DNA of 64,000 nt. Source: Hymenobacter lapidiphilus (GTDB lineage Bacteria > Bacteroidota > Bacteroidia > Cytophagales > Hymenobacteraceae). A model generated the notes under the pieces. That model saw only the letters and a program-made list of their open reading frames with translations. It searched no databases and was not told where the DNA came from. The stretch lies in NCBI RefSeq assembly GCF_013377885.1, contig NZ_JABKAU010000018.1:25883-89882 (forward strand), given 5' to 3'. Shown in pieces: positions 26,749 to 35,640 of the stretch (position 1 is the first letter of the stretch; every line of letters starts with the position of its first letter). Position numbers and translations under genes: made by a program.

Positions 26749-27468
26749 ATGCCCTCCGGCCCTGCTTTTCCGCCGCTTTTCGTCAGCATCATTATTCCCA
26801 CTTTCAACGAGCAGGAGCATATTGGCCGACTGCTGGCTCACCTGCGGACTATTATCGGCCCCGATGCGGCCGTGGAAATAGTGGTGGCCGATGGGGGCAG
26901 CACCGACGAAACGGTTGCCGAAGCCGCCGCCCACGGGGCCCGGGTGGTGCAGTGCCCACGCCGGGGCCGGGCCGCCCAGCTCAACCACGGGGCCGCCCAT
27001 GCCACCGGGCAACTCCTGTATTTTTTGCACGCCGACTCGCTGCCACCCGCCACCCTGCTGCCCGATTTGCGCGCCGCCGTGGCCAGCGGGGCCGCGGCCG
27101 GTTGCTACCGCCTCCGCTTCGACGAGCCCCACTGGTTTCTGGTGGCCAACGCCTGGTTTACGCGCTTCAATTTCAACGGCATCCGCTACGGCGACCAGAG
27201 CCTGTTTGTGCGGCGGGAGGTGTTTGAGCAAGCCGGCGGCTACCGCGAGAAGTTGCAGCTGCTCGAGGACCAGGAAATTGTGGGTCGGCTGCGGCAACAC
27301 GGCCCGTTTCGGGTGCTGCCGGGCTACATCATTACCTCGGCCCGCAAGTATCGGCGCAACGGCGTTTACCGACTCCAGGGCGTGTTTGCGCTGCTCACCG
27401 GGCTGTTCTGGCTCGGCGTGCCGCAACCCCGGCTGGTGCAGCTGTACAAGTGGCTGGTGCGGGGATGA
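26749..27468 (+). CDS. TIGR04283-type GT2 glycosyltransferase
   Basis: This is a 239-residue soluble GT-A glycosyltransferase. The N-terminus PSGPAFPPLFVSIIIPTFNEQEHIG leads into the nucleotide-sugar motif VADGGSTDET, then CPRRGRAAQLNHGA and FLHADSLPP. It ends with GDQSLFVRREVFEQAGGY and LLEDQEIVGRLR. These are hallmarks of the TIGR04283 family, which has been named after arsenosugar biosynthesis; that role is not evident here because no arsenic genes are nearby. It is complete and monocistronic, and divergent from the response regulator. Confidence 0.9.
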   Translation: MPSGPAFPPLFVSIIIPTFNEQEHIGRLLAHLRTIIGPDAAVEIVVADGGSTDETVAEAAAHGARVVQCPRRGRAAQLNHGAAHATGQLLYFLHADSLPPATLLPDLRAAVASGAAAGCYRLRFDEPHWFLVANAWFTRFNFNGIRYGDQSLFVRREVFEQAGGYREKLQLLEDQEIVGRLRQHGPFRVLPGYIITSARKYRRNGVYRLQGVFALLTGLFWLGVPQPRLVQLYKWLVRG

Positions 27469-27518
27469 GGTTATCCGACCTAAAGCCTGCGGTATACTTT
27501 CGGGCTTCTGTTCAACTC

Positions 27519-30020
27519 TTAGCGTACAACCTGTACCCATCCTCTATAAATCTCCGTGGATTTGGTATTACGCAGCACGTAGTAATACACCCCGGTAATG
27601 GCCTCCAAGCCCCAGTCGTTGCGGTAATGTGCCGCATGGTATACCTGAGCGCCCCAGCGGTTGACAACCTGCAAATCCCAGGCTCCGGCGGGCAAGTTGT
27701 TTATTACAAATCGGTCATTTACGCCGTCGTTGTTGGCCGTAACGATGTTGGGAATGAAGACGCAACTACGGTAGGTAACGCGCCAGCTAACGGCTACCGT
27801 CTGGCAAGGATTAGTGACTTGCAGCGTGTAAAGCCCCGGCTGAGTAACGCGCAGCGTAGAATCGGTAGAGTTATCGGACCAGCGGTAGGTGGCGCGGGTG
27901 TCGTGGGCTACCGGGGCCCGCAACACAAGTTCGGCCGTTTCGCAAACGGTGGTGTCGGTGCTGGGCGGCGGCGGGGAGAGGCGGGGAATAAGGCCAACGG
28001 TTTGGGTGGCGGTGCTGGTACAGCCATTGGCATGCGTAGCAGTTACCGAGTAGCGCCCCGGCTGGGCAACGGCGATGCTGGCGGTGGTGGCTCCTGTGCT
28101 CCAACGATAAGAAGCCACCCCATCAGTGGTTGCAGCCGTTAGTTGCTGCGGGCGGCCCTCGCACAGCAACGAGTCGCCGCTAAGCGTTACCTGCGGCACG
28201 CCAACGGTGTGCGAGCTGACCAGACTACAGCCGCCGGGAAAGGTTGCCGTAACTGTGTAGGTGCCCGCCTGCGCCACCGTAATGGCGGCCGTGCGCTGGC
28301 CCGTGTTCCAAGAGAAACCCGTAGCTCCCGGAGCATCTGCCAGCAGCGCGGCGGTGCTACCCGCACAGAAAGAAGCGGGCCCGCGCACTGCCGCTGTTAC
28401 CTGGCCCACCCGAATTTGGGCCGCCGCTACGGTTCCGTCGCACAATGTGGCGCTGACGGAGTAGAGGCCCGGCTGCGTAACAGGAATAGAGGCGGTGGTG
28501 GCGCCAGTACTCCACTGGTAGGAGGAGGCCGTTACGACTGTTTTGAGACGGAGTAAAGAGGGACTTGTTCCGCACAATAGCGTATCGCCGATGATGGTGC
28601 CGAGTGGCGAGTTGGCCGCCGTGCCCAGCTTGATAATCCAGTAATCGGCGCTTCCCCAAGTGTCCTGGGTTTTGCCGCAGGAAGCGCCCGAATACGAAGT
28701 GCCACCCAGTATAAAGCCTCCATCCGGCGTAGGCCGCGCACCCTGCAAAAAATCCAGGTTGCTGCCGCCATACACCTCGTCCCAATCTTTGGTGCCAGCG
28801 GCATTCAGCTTCACCAGCCAGTAGTCGGCCAGGCCAAAGCCGGCCTTGCTTTTATCCCCGGAAATGCCCGAATCGGACTGGCCCGCCACCAGAAAGCCGC
28901 CGTCGGGGCAGGGCCAGACGCTGTTGGGCTGGTCCTGCCCGCTGCCGCCGAAGCTTCGGTCCCAGAGTTTGCGGCCCTGCGCATCTACTTTCAGTATCCA
29001 ATAGTCGCCGCCGCCCCGCTGGGCCTGGGTTTTATCACCCGAAATGCCCGAACCAGATTGCCCGGCCAGAATATAGCCGCCATCAAGGGTCTGGCACAGG
29101 CTATACAAGGCATCAGGGCCGGCTCCGCCGTAGGTACGGTCCCATTGCGTGGCCCCGCGCGCGTCGAGTTTCACCACCCAGTAATCGTTGCCTCCCCGGC
29201 TGGCCTCGGTTTTGTCGCCCGAAATACCGGAGGTGGAGGTCCCGCCTACGAGGTAGCCGCCATCGGCGGTCTGCCGCACGTCGTGCAGGAAGTCGAATTC
29301 GGTGCCGCCCAGGGCCCGGTCCCACTGCTTGTTGCCGGCTGCATCGAGCTTGATTACCCAGAAGTCGTGCCCGCCCTGGTAGGGTCCCGACTGGTCGTCC
29401 CGGCCCGGGGTGCCCGGTAGGTCGCCCAGGCTGTAGCCGCCCAGAATGTAGCCCCCATCGGCGGTTTGCTGGAGGGCATTCAGGGAGGGCAGGCTTTGGT
29501 TGCTGAACGACTTATCCCACTGTTTCACTCCTTGCGCATCCACTTTCACCACCCAGTAACCGTGCTTGGCCGGAGCGCTTCGGTCGCCGGAAGCCGGAGA
29601 AACAGAGTAGCCGCCCATGATATACCCGCCGTCGGTGGTTTGCTGCACCGCCGCGAGGGCGTCGGTATCGTTGCCGCCGTAGGCCCGGTCCCACTGCTTG
29701 TTGCCGGCTGCATCCAGCTTTACCAGCCAATAGTCGTAGTTGGTGCTAGGTTCTGAGGGGGCGCCTTTGGTGGGCTGGGTTTTGTCGCCCGACACGCCGG
29801 AGCCGGAAGTGCCGCCCAAAATGTACCCGCCGTCGGTAGTGGGCTGAACCGATTTAAAATTTTCAAGCCCATCGCCGCCCAGCACCCGGTCCCATTGCCG
29901 CCTGGGCAATTGCTGGGCGGTAGCGGCGGTTGCCAGCTGCACGAAGCAGATGGCCATAAGCCAAAGGCACCAGTAGCGGACTCGCCTGGATGATGGATTC
30001 GCTGCTAGAGGTGCAATCAT
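27519..30020 (-). CDS. Type IX secreted protein with seven propeller-like repeats and gliding-type C-terminal domain
   Basis: This is a predicted surface or secreted protein of 833 residues. A signal peptide ends in ATAQ. Seven repeats of about 60 residues follow, each with a WDRxxGG start, a TxDGGYILGG core and SGDK...DYWxVKLDA. They are likely to form a beta-propeller. Four shorter Ig-like repeats come next with a YxWSTGA / PGxYSVTAT pattern. The C-terminus (FIPNIVTANNDGVNDRF ... NRWGAQVYH) is a type B (CHU_C, gliding-associated) sorting domain recognised by the type IX system. The ATG at 30020 is preferred to the TTG at 30047. Ligand and role are unknown; adhesion is common for this architecture. 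Confidence 0.9.
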   Translation of the reverse strand: MIAPLAANPSSRRVRYWCLWLMAICFVQLATAATAQQLPRRQWDRVLGGDGLENFKSVQPTTDGGYILGGTSGSGVSGDKTQPTKGAPSEPSTNYDYWLVKLDAAGNKQWDRAYGGNDTDALAAVQQTTDGGYIMGGYSVSPASGDRSAPAKHGYWVVKVDAQGVKQWDKSFSNQSLPSLNALQQTADGGYILGGYSLGDLPGTPGRDDQSGPYQGGHDFWVIKLDAAGNKQWDRALGGTEFDFLHDVRQTADGGYLVGGTSTSGISGDKTEASRGGNDYWVVKLDARGATQWDRTYGGAGPDALYSLCQTLDGGYILAGQSGSGISGDKTQAQRGGGDYWILKVDAQGRKLWDRSFGGSGQDQPNSVWPCPDGGFLVAGQSDSGISGDKSKAGFGLADYWLVKLNAAGTKDWDEVYGGSNLDFLQGARPTPDGGFILGGTSYSGASCGKTQDTWGSADYWIIKLGTAANSPLGTIIGDTLLCGTSPSLLRLKTVVTASSYQWSTGATTASIPVTQPGLYSVSATLCDGTVAAAQIRVGQVTAAVRGPASFCAGSTAALLADAPGATGFSWNTGQRTAAITVAQAGTYTVTATFPGGCSLVSSHTVGVPQVTLSGDSLLCEGRPQQLTAATTDGVASYRWSTGATTASIAVAQPGRYSVTATHANGCTSTATQTVGLIPRLSPPPPSTDTTVCETAELVLRAPVAHDTRATYRWSDNSTDSTLRVTQPGLYTLQVTNPCQTVAVSWRVTYRSCVFIPNIVTANNDGVNDRFVINNLPAGAWDLQVVNRWGAQVYHAAHYRNDWGLEAITGVYYYVLRNTKSTEIYRGWVQVVR

Positions 30021-30127
30021 TCGAAGAGGGGTAAAATCGACTGCCAATGTAGCAGGTAACCCCTCGATTAAGACAAAAATGATGGAAAAATCTAGCTAAA
30101 ACAAAGCCCAGTTTAAGTCGCCTTTTT

Positions 30128-31687
30128 CTACCTTAAATAAGCGCTCAGCTCCGATACCGTACGGATGCTCAGTTGCTCGGCCTGCTGGCGACGCATGAGC
30201 AGCGCATACGTGTTGTTGAAGCCCAGCGGCGCCAGCCACTCCAGGTTGTAGCGGCGGCGGTACTCGCGGCGCACGTAGGCCAGCACGGCCGCCGGATCGG
30301 GGCCGAGCGAGTCGAGCACGGCCGCCGACGGCTGGAGCACCACCAGCAGGCCGGTGCCGGTGTATTCGGGGTAGAGGTCGATGGCGCCGGTGCGCAGCGC
30401 GTCGGCGCAGATGCTGGTGCCGCCCAGACCCGTTTTGGCCTCCACCTGCAGGTTGGTGTAGCCTTTGATAAGGGCCGCATACATCTCGGCCAGAATATAT
30501 TGCTCCCCAAAAATCTTGGAACCCAGCCGAATGGTGGCCCCAGTAGCGGGCTGCGGGGCGTGCCACAGCCCTCGGCGACGCAGAAAATCGTGGGCCACGG
30601 CCCGGGGCGTTTCGTGGCGGATATCCACCCGGTAGTTCAGCTCCGTCATCACCGAGTCGGAGAGCTGGCCGGCGAGGCGGGCTAGCGCCGGGGCCAACTC
30701 GGGGTGGGCCTCCAGGGCCTGCCGGCGTACTACGGGCACGGCCTGGTAGGGCGGAAAGGCGTGACGGTCGTCGCGCAGTACCTGTAGGTCGTAGGCCCGG
30801 ATGCGGCCGTCGGTCGAGTAGCCATCAATCAGGTCCACGTCGCCGCTGCGTACTGCCTCGTACACCAGCGCCGGGGCCAGCACCACTGAGGCGGGGTCGA
30901 GACCATAAAGTTGGCGCAGTCCCGGCAGTCCATCGGAGCGGCCCACAAACTCAGGGCTGAAACCGGCCAGCAGCTTGCTGGCGGCGCGGGGCAGCAGGTA
31001 CAGCCCCGCCAGTAGGGGCAACGCCAGCAGCAGCGCCCGCCCGGCCCACATCAGCCGGCGGCCGCGCAGGTGCTGCAGTCCGGCCAGCGCCCCATCAAAC
31101 AGCAAAGCCAGCGCCGCGGCCGGAATAGCGCCCGCCAGAATCATGGCCGGGTTGTTCAGGGCAATGCCGCCAAAAATGAACTCGCCCAGTCCGCCCGCTG
31201 CCACGTAGGCCGCCAGCGTGGCCACGCCCACGTTTATTACGGCCGCCGTGCGGATGCCGGCCAGCAGTACCGGCAAAGCCAGCGGCAGCTCTACCCGGCG
31301 TAGCACCTGCCCATCGGTGAGGCCCAGGCCGCGGGCGGCATCCACCACGGCGGCATCTACGCCCTGCACGCCCGCCAGCGTGTTGCGCACAATGGGCAGC
31401 AGCGAGTACAGAAACAGCGCCACAATGGCTGGCCCTGGCCCAATGCCCAGCACCGGAATCAGGAAGCCCAATAAGGCAATGCTCGGAATGGTTTGGAGCA
31501 CGCCGGCCCCGCCCAGCACCCAGGGGGCCAGCCGCGGCCGGCGCGTGAGCAGCAGCCCCAGCGGCACGCCCACCACCACGCCTGCCAGCAGCGAAGCCGC
31601 CGTCAGCCCGATGTGCTGCAGGGTTTGCTGGCCCAGTTTGTCGGCCTGCGCCTGCCAAAAGGCGAAGAGTTCGGTAAGGATGGTCAA
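30128..31687 (-). CDS. Betaine/choline-type ABC importer permease fused to a substrate-binding domain with permuted lobe order
   Basis: This is a fusion of an OpuCB-like permease and an OpuCC-like binding protein. Residues 1-232 hold the membrane helices and the EAA-loop ARGLGLTDGQVLRRVELPLALP. The binding domain then has its usual second half first: EFVGRSDGLPGL, YSTDGRIRAYDL, FPPY and HPELAPALARLAGQ at about 236-374. The usual first half comes last: IRLGSKIFGEQY, GLGGTSICADAL, YPEYTGTGL and PLGFNNTYAL at about 385-519. The standard order is the reverse. The end SELSAYLR would join directly to KLLAGFSPEF in an unpermuted protein. The ATPase gene lies just upstream in the operon. The substrate may be betaine, choline, carnitine or ergothioneine. 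Confidence 0.9.
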   Translation of the reverse strand: MTILTELFAFWQAQADKLGQQTLQHIGLTAASLLAGVVVGVPLGLLLTRRPRLAPWVLGGAGVLQTIPSIALLGFLIPVLGIGPGPAIVALFLYSLLPIVRNTLAGVQGVDAAVVDAARGLGLTDGQVLRRVELPLALPVLLAGIRTAAVINVGVATLAAYVAAGGLGEFIFGGIALNNPAMILAGAIPAAALALLFDGALAGLQHLRGRRLMWAGRALLLALPLLAGLYLLPRAASKLLAGFSPEFVGRSDGLPGLRQLYGLDPASVVLAPALVYEAVRSGDVDLIDGYSTDGRIRAYDLQVLRDDRHAFPPYQAVPVVRRQALEAHPELAPALARLAGQLSDSVMTELNYRVDIRHETPRAVAHDFLRRRGLWHAPQPATGATIRLGSKIFGEQYILAEMYAALIKGYTNLQVEAKTGLGGTSICADALRTGAIDLYPEYTGTGLLVVLQPSAAVLDSLGPDPAAVLAYVRREYRRRYNLEWLAPLGFNNTYALLMRRQQAEQLSIRTVSELSAYLR

Positions 31688-31709
31688 GGTGAAATGCAGG
31701 AAATGTGGA

Positions 31710-31818
31710 CCGTAAAGAATGAGTGGGGGCGGGGCTTGCCCCGCCCCCCGTGCAGCGGCGGTGCGTGGTTTGGTTAGCGGCAGACGGGGACAAGTCCCGC
31801 CCCCATTCGTTCTTTACG
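31710..31818. repeat. Dispersed inverted repeat, family B, between importer genes
   Basis: The left arm 31710-31744 (CCGTAAAGAATGAGTGGGGG then CGGGGCTTGCCCCG) pairs with the right arm 31785-31818 ending CCATTCGTTCTTTACGG. The central spacer is about 40 bases. The core is the same as at 13929, but the arm tips differ. The right tip overlaps the last codons of the ATPase gene and supplies its TAA stop at 31814-31816 (minus strand). Confidence 0.75.
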
Positions 31819-32824
31819 GCCCTTCCCTCAGCCGCCGTATGGCCCGGCCGAAGGCGGTCATAAGCGTGGGGTAGGTGAGAGGTCGGGCGGTACTTTTCGA
31901 CACCTGCACCCACACTGTGGGCTCGCCGGAAGCCGGGGCCGGGATGTGGCTCAGCTTCTCCAGTGTGTCATGTATTGATGCTGTAGATGGAAGAGGATTA
32001 TTGACTGAATAACTGATACTTGATGGTTGAAAATATTCGTTGTCTGGTAGCTCGCATAGTATGTCGGCCAGCCGCAGAACCCGGAGTTGCAGGGCCAGCT
32101 GATCGGCCCCGAAGAAGCGGCGGACGAAGTTGTTGGCGGGGCGCAGCAGCAGCTCGCGGGGCGGCCCCAGCTGCTGCACCCGGCCGGCATCGAGCAGCAG
32201 AATCTGGTCGGCCAGCTCGAAGGCTTCGGTTACGTCGTGGGTGACGAGCACCATTGTTTTGCGGCGCAGCTCGGGCAGCTCCCGGAACTCGCGCCGGATA
32301 CTGGCCCGCGTAATGGGGTCGAGGGCGCCGAAGGGTTCATCGAGCAGGATGATGGGTGGGTCGGCGGCCAGGGCCCGGGCCAGGCCCACGCGCTGCTGCT
32401 GGCCCCCCGAAAGCTGGTTGGGGTACTGGTGTGCGAACTGCTCGGGCGGCAGGTGCAAGCGGCGCAGCAGCTCCTCGGTGCGGGCAGCTACGGCGGCCGG
32501 GGCGTGGCCCAGCAGCTGCGGCACCACCGCCACATTTTCGGCTACCGTGTAGTGGGGCAGCAGCCCCACCTGCTGAATCACGTACCCCATGCCCCGGCGC
32601 AGCAGTTCGGGCGGCTGGCTCCTGGCATCGTGCCCGTTAACCAGCACCACGCCGGTATCGGGCTCCACGAGGCGGTTGAGCATGCGCAGCAGCGTAGTTT
32701 TGCCGCAGCCGCTGGGCCCCAGCAGCACCAGCGTCTGGCCCGCTTCCACCCGAAACGACACGTCCTGCACCGCCGCGCGGCTTCCGTAGTGCTTGGTCAG
32801 GTTCCGGGCTTCGAGGGCGGGCAT
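31814..32824 (-). CDS. Betaine/choline-type ABC importer ATP-binding protein
   Basis: This ATPase energises the adjacent permease/binding fusion. Motifs are Walker A GPSGCGKTTLL (about 34-44), Q-loop, signature LSGGQQQRVGLARAL, Walker B IILLDEPFGALDP and switch VTHDVTE. At 336 residues it is shorter than ProV-type ATPases with two CBS domains. The C-terminal part from about residue 245 is atypical, and its middle (about 31975-32060) is clearly AT-richer than the rest. The stop codon lies in a dispersed repeat. It is first in the operon; the permease fusion begins 126 bases downstream, after the repeat. Confidence 0.93.
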   Translation of the reverse strand: MPALEARNLTKHYGSRAAVQDVSFRVEAGQTLVLLGPSGCGKTTLLRMLNRLVEPDTGVVLVNGHDARSQPPELLRRGMGYVIQQVGLLPHYTVAENVAVVPQLLGHAPAAVAARTEELLRRLHLPPEQFAHQYPNQLSGGQQQRVGLARALAADPPIILLDEPFGALDPITRASIRREFRELPELRRKTMVLVTHDVTEAFELADQILLLDAGRVQQLGPPRELLLRPANNFVRRFFGADQLALQLRVLRLADILCELPDNEYFQPSSISYSVNNPLPSTASIHDTLEKLSHIPAPASGEPTVWVQVSKSTARPLTYPTLMTAFGRAIRRLREGP

Positions 32825-33062
32825 GGCGGCGGGGGTAAGGCGCTGAAAGGTAAGGTAGGAAAAGGCAGTGGGCTAATCCGGCCCAGGAAAGCCAACAGCC
32901 CGCCATACAATCTTTAGGTGCATCCAACCACCCCCAAAATTGTCCGGTTCCGAATCTGGCTTAGCTTTGAGCAAACAATTGTCGGCGGCCCATGCCCATG
33001 CAAACCAAGTGCGGCCGCCAGCACCTTCCGGTTGCTCACCCGGATTTAACAGCTCTTTCCCC

Positions 33063-33626
33063 ATGATACAACTGTCTGCTCGTCGGATTCTGCTTTTTTT
33101 TAGCCTGCTGATGACTTTGGCGGCCTGCGTGCGTAAAGCAACGCCCACCGAGGCCGCCACCGGCCCCGTAACCCGGGTGTACATTGTGCGCCACGCCGAA
33201 AAAGACCTCACACCCGGCCTCACCGACCCGCCCCTGACGGCCGAAGGGCAGACCCGGGCGCAGGCGTTGGCCGCCGCTATTCCGCGCCAGACGCGCCTGA
33301 GCGCCGTTTTCAGCACCAATACCGCCCGCACGCGTACTACGGCCCAGCCCCTGGCCGCCGCCCGCGCCCTGCCGGTGTTGCTCTACGAGGCCCGCGACCT
33401 GCCCGCGCTGGCCGCCCGGCTCCGCCGCGACTACCCCAACCAGAATGTGCTGGTAGTGGGCCACTCCAACACCATCCTCGAAACCGTGGATGCTTTGGGT
33501 GCCCCCCGACCCGTGCCCCTCATCCCCGACGAAGCCTACGACTACCTGCTGGAGGTGCGCCTGCCGGCCGATGCCGCCCTGCCCGCCACGGCCGTTGCGC
33601 ATCACTACGGCGTGCGGAGCCATTAG
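33063..33626 (+). CDS. Histidine phosphatase family lipoprotein
   Basis: This 187-residue exported phosphatase has a lipoprotein signal ending LAAC (residue 20). The catalytic motif is IVRHAEKD, with the phosphorylated His in RHAE. A second conserved His is in VVGHSNTI. The PGM-like core is complete but short. The ATG at 33063 was chosen because it gives the signal peptide; the frame is open upstream to 32940 without a credible start. Substrate unknown. Confidence 0.88.
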   Translation: MIQLSARRILLFFSLLMTLAACVRKATPTEAATGPVTRVYIVRHAEKDLTPGLTDPPLTAEGQTRAQALAAAIPRQTRLSAVFSTNTARTRTTAQPLAAARALPVLLYEARDLPALAARLRRDYPNQNVLVVGHSNTILETVDALGAPRPVPLIPDEAYDYLLEVRLPADAALPATAVAHHYGVRSH

Positions 33627-33711
33627 CCAGGGCCGGGGCGCTGCAACCCGGCGGCCCGCTTACGCTTCTCTTAGCCACTGTACCGGTTTGCTTTCCCTCC
33701 TTTCTTCTACT

Positions 33712-35109
33712 ATGATGCTTTCTGCCCTCCGCCGCCGCGCCCTTGCGCTGGCGCTGCTGTTGCCTGCCGTTCCGCTGGCCGCCCAGGCCCAAACCCCCAC
33801 CGCCACCGACTCGGTGAACATCCGCCGCATCTACGATGAGGCCCTGGCCCGGGGGCAGAGCTACGAGAACCTGCGCTACCTTACCGGCCAGATTGGCGCC
33901 CGGCTCAGCGGCTCGCCCCAGGCAGCCCAGGCCGTGCAGTGGGGGCAGCTAACCATGGAAAAGCTAGGCCTCGACCGCGTGTATCTGCAGGAGGTAATGG
34001 TGCCGCATTGGGTGCGCGGCAAGCCCGAAAAAGCCACCATCCGGGCCGATAAGGGCAAGGGTGTGAGCCTGAACGTGGTTGCCCTGGGCGGCTCAGTGGG
34101 CACCGGCGGCAAGCTGCGCGCCGGTGTGGTGGAGGTGCAGAGCCTGGCCCAGCTGGCCGCTCTCCCCGAAGCGCAGGTTAAGGGCAAGTTTGTGTTCTTC
34201 AACCGCCCCATGAACCCGCTGTATGTAGAAACGGGCAAAGCCTATGGCGAAGCCGGCGACCAGCGCCGCTCCGGGGCAGTGGCCGCCGCCAAGCGCGGGG
34301 CCGTGGGCGCGCTCGTGCGCAGCCTCACGCTGGCCCAGGACGACCTGCCCCACACCGGCACCATGAGCTACCAAGAGGGCGTGGCCAAGGTGCCCGCCGC
34401 TGCCCTCAGCACCAAGGGGGCCGATGAGCTGAGCCAGCTGCTCAAGGCCGACTCCAACCTGAGCGTGGAGCTGGAAATGAGCTGCCAGACCCTTCCCGAC
34501 GTGAAAAGCTACAATGTCATCGGCGAGATAAAAGGTACCAAATATCCCGTGCAGATCATTACTGTGGGCGGCCACCTCGACTCCTGGGACCTGGGCCAAG
34601 GCGCCCACGACGACGGTACGGGCTGCGTGCAAAGCATAGAGGCGCTGCGCCTGCTGAAGGCCACCGGCCTGCTCCCCGAACGCACCGTGCGGGCCGTGCT
34701 GTTCATGAACGAGGAAAACGGCAACCGCGGCGGCATTAAATACGCCGAAATAGCGAAGGCCAACAACGAAAACCACCTTGCGGCAATGGAGTCCGATGGT
34801 GGCGGCTTTACGCCCCGGGGCTTTAATATCGATGCCGCACCGGCCGTAGTGCGTAAAATTGAAGTCTGGCAGCCCCTGTTTGCTCCCTACGGCAGCGGCC
34901 AGTTTGCCCAGGGGCACGCCGGCACCGATATCGGCCCGCTGAAAGGCCAGGTGCAGGCCCTAGTGGGCTACGACTGCGACTCGCAGCGCTATTTCGATAT
35001 TCACCACACCGCCGCCGATACTTTTGATAAGGTAAACCGCCGCGAGCTGGAGTTGGGCGGTGCCAGCATGGCTGCGCTGATTTATCTGCTAAACAAATAC
35101 GGACTATAA
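33712..35109 (+). CDS. M28-type exported zinc aminopeptidase
   Basis: This is a predicted secreted metallopeptidase of 465 residues. A signal peptide (MMLSALRRRALALALLLP, cleavage after AQA) precedes a PA-like inserted region and then the catalytic domain. Zinc motifs are GGHLDSWDLGQGAHDDGTGC, MNEENGNRGG with the catalytic Glu, ESDGGG, and a C-terminal IHHTAADT. These fit the M20/M28 aminopeptidase clan. The start is ATG-ATG at 33712; the longer frame from 33490 overlaps the phosphatase. Transcription ends at the bidirectional hairpin 35145-35179. Confidence 0.92.
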   Translation: MMLSALRRRALALALLLPAVPLAAQAQTPTATDSVNIRRIYDEALARGQSYENLRYLTGQIGARLSGSPQAAQAVQWGQLTMEKLGLDRVYLQEVMVPHWVRGKPEKATIRADKGKGVSLNVVALGGSVGTGGKLRAGVVEVQSLAQLAALPEAQVKGKFVFFNRPMNPLYVETGKAYGEAGDQRRSGAVAAAKRGAVGALVRSLTLAQDDLPHTGTMSYQEGVAKVPAAALSTKGADELSQLLKADSNLSVELEMSCQTLPDVKSYNVIGEIKGTKYPVQIITVGGHLDSWDLGQGAHDDGTGCVQSIEALRLLKATGLLPERTVRAVLFMNEENGNRGGIKYAEIAKANNENHLAAMESDGGGFTPRGFNIDAAPAVVRKIEVWQPLFAPYGSGQFAQGHAGTDIGPLKGQVQALVGYDCDSQRYFDIHHTAADTFDKVNRRELELGGASMAALIYLLNKYGL

Positions 35110-35144
35110 GCGTCTCGCCTGTCTGTTGAGAAATATGCCGCAAA

Positions 35145-35179
35145 AAAATGCCCGGCTGCCATTGGCAGCCGGGCATTTT
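35145..35179. terminator. Bidirectional terminator between M28 peptidase and AT-hook gene
   Basis: A perfect 16-bp stem AAAATGCCCGGCTGCC / GGCAGCCGGGCATTTT has a 3-base loop. A-rich and T-rich ends serve both strands of these convergent genes. Confidence 0.85.
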
Positions 35180-35202
35180 CAGTTCTATGCTTTCCGGGAA
35201 TA

Positions 35203-35436
35203 TTATTCGGCGGCGGCGTTTTTGCGCGGACGGCCGGGGCCTTTGCCGGTGCTGTTGGCAGCGCGCGGCTTGCGCTCCTTCTTTTCAATCTTGTAATCAG
35301 GATCCAGCATAGCATTCATTTCTTCCATCAGGCTGTTGATTTTAGAAGCCTGCTTCCGAATACGGGTCAAAAGCGCGTGGTTGTCTTCGGCGCTGTTGAG
35401 AATTTCCTGGAGCTTATTGAGGTCGTTGGTTGCCAT
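35203..35436 (-). CDS. Small protein with C-terminal AT-hook, possible nucleoid-associated protein
   Basis: I do not recognise a named family. The 77-residue protein has an N-terminal helical, coiled-coil-like region (LNKLQEILNS ... SKINSLMEEMNAML). Its basic C-terminus contains a GPGRPRKN motif, the core of an AT-hook that binds the DNA minor groove. Together these suggest a small DNA-binding or nucleoid-associated protein. A CAACTTTG -7-like box is visible upstream of the start on the minus strand. Standalone gene. Confidence 0.75.
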   Translation of the reverse strand: MATNDLNKLQEILNSAEDNHALLTRIRKQASKINSLMEEMNAMLDPDYKIEKKERKPRAANSTGKGPGRPRKNAAAE

Positions 35437-35582
35437 TGGGGAAATAACTGGGTTGAGAAATTATGAGGTTGCAAAGTTGCCTGTTTATTTTTATTTCACA
35501 AGTATTTCTGCATCCGGAATAATCCCGATACGTGAAAAACAATAAAATGTCTAGCCAGGAGAATAAATAAAGTTACCACTGT

Positions 35583-35640
35583 AAAAGCAGGTAGCCTGTT
35601 TATCCGGATTAAAAATCGGATAAACAGGCTACCTGCTTTT
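35583..35640. terminator. 24-bp perfect hairpin in the 35437-35756 intergenic region
   Basis: The stem is 35583-35606 with 35617-35640 and a 10-base loop. It lies about 115 bases downstream of the OmpA-like gene (minus strand), for which it may be the terminator. The rest of the 320-base gap holds nothing else I can support. Confidence 0.65.
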
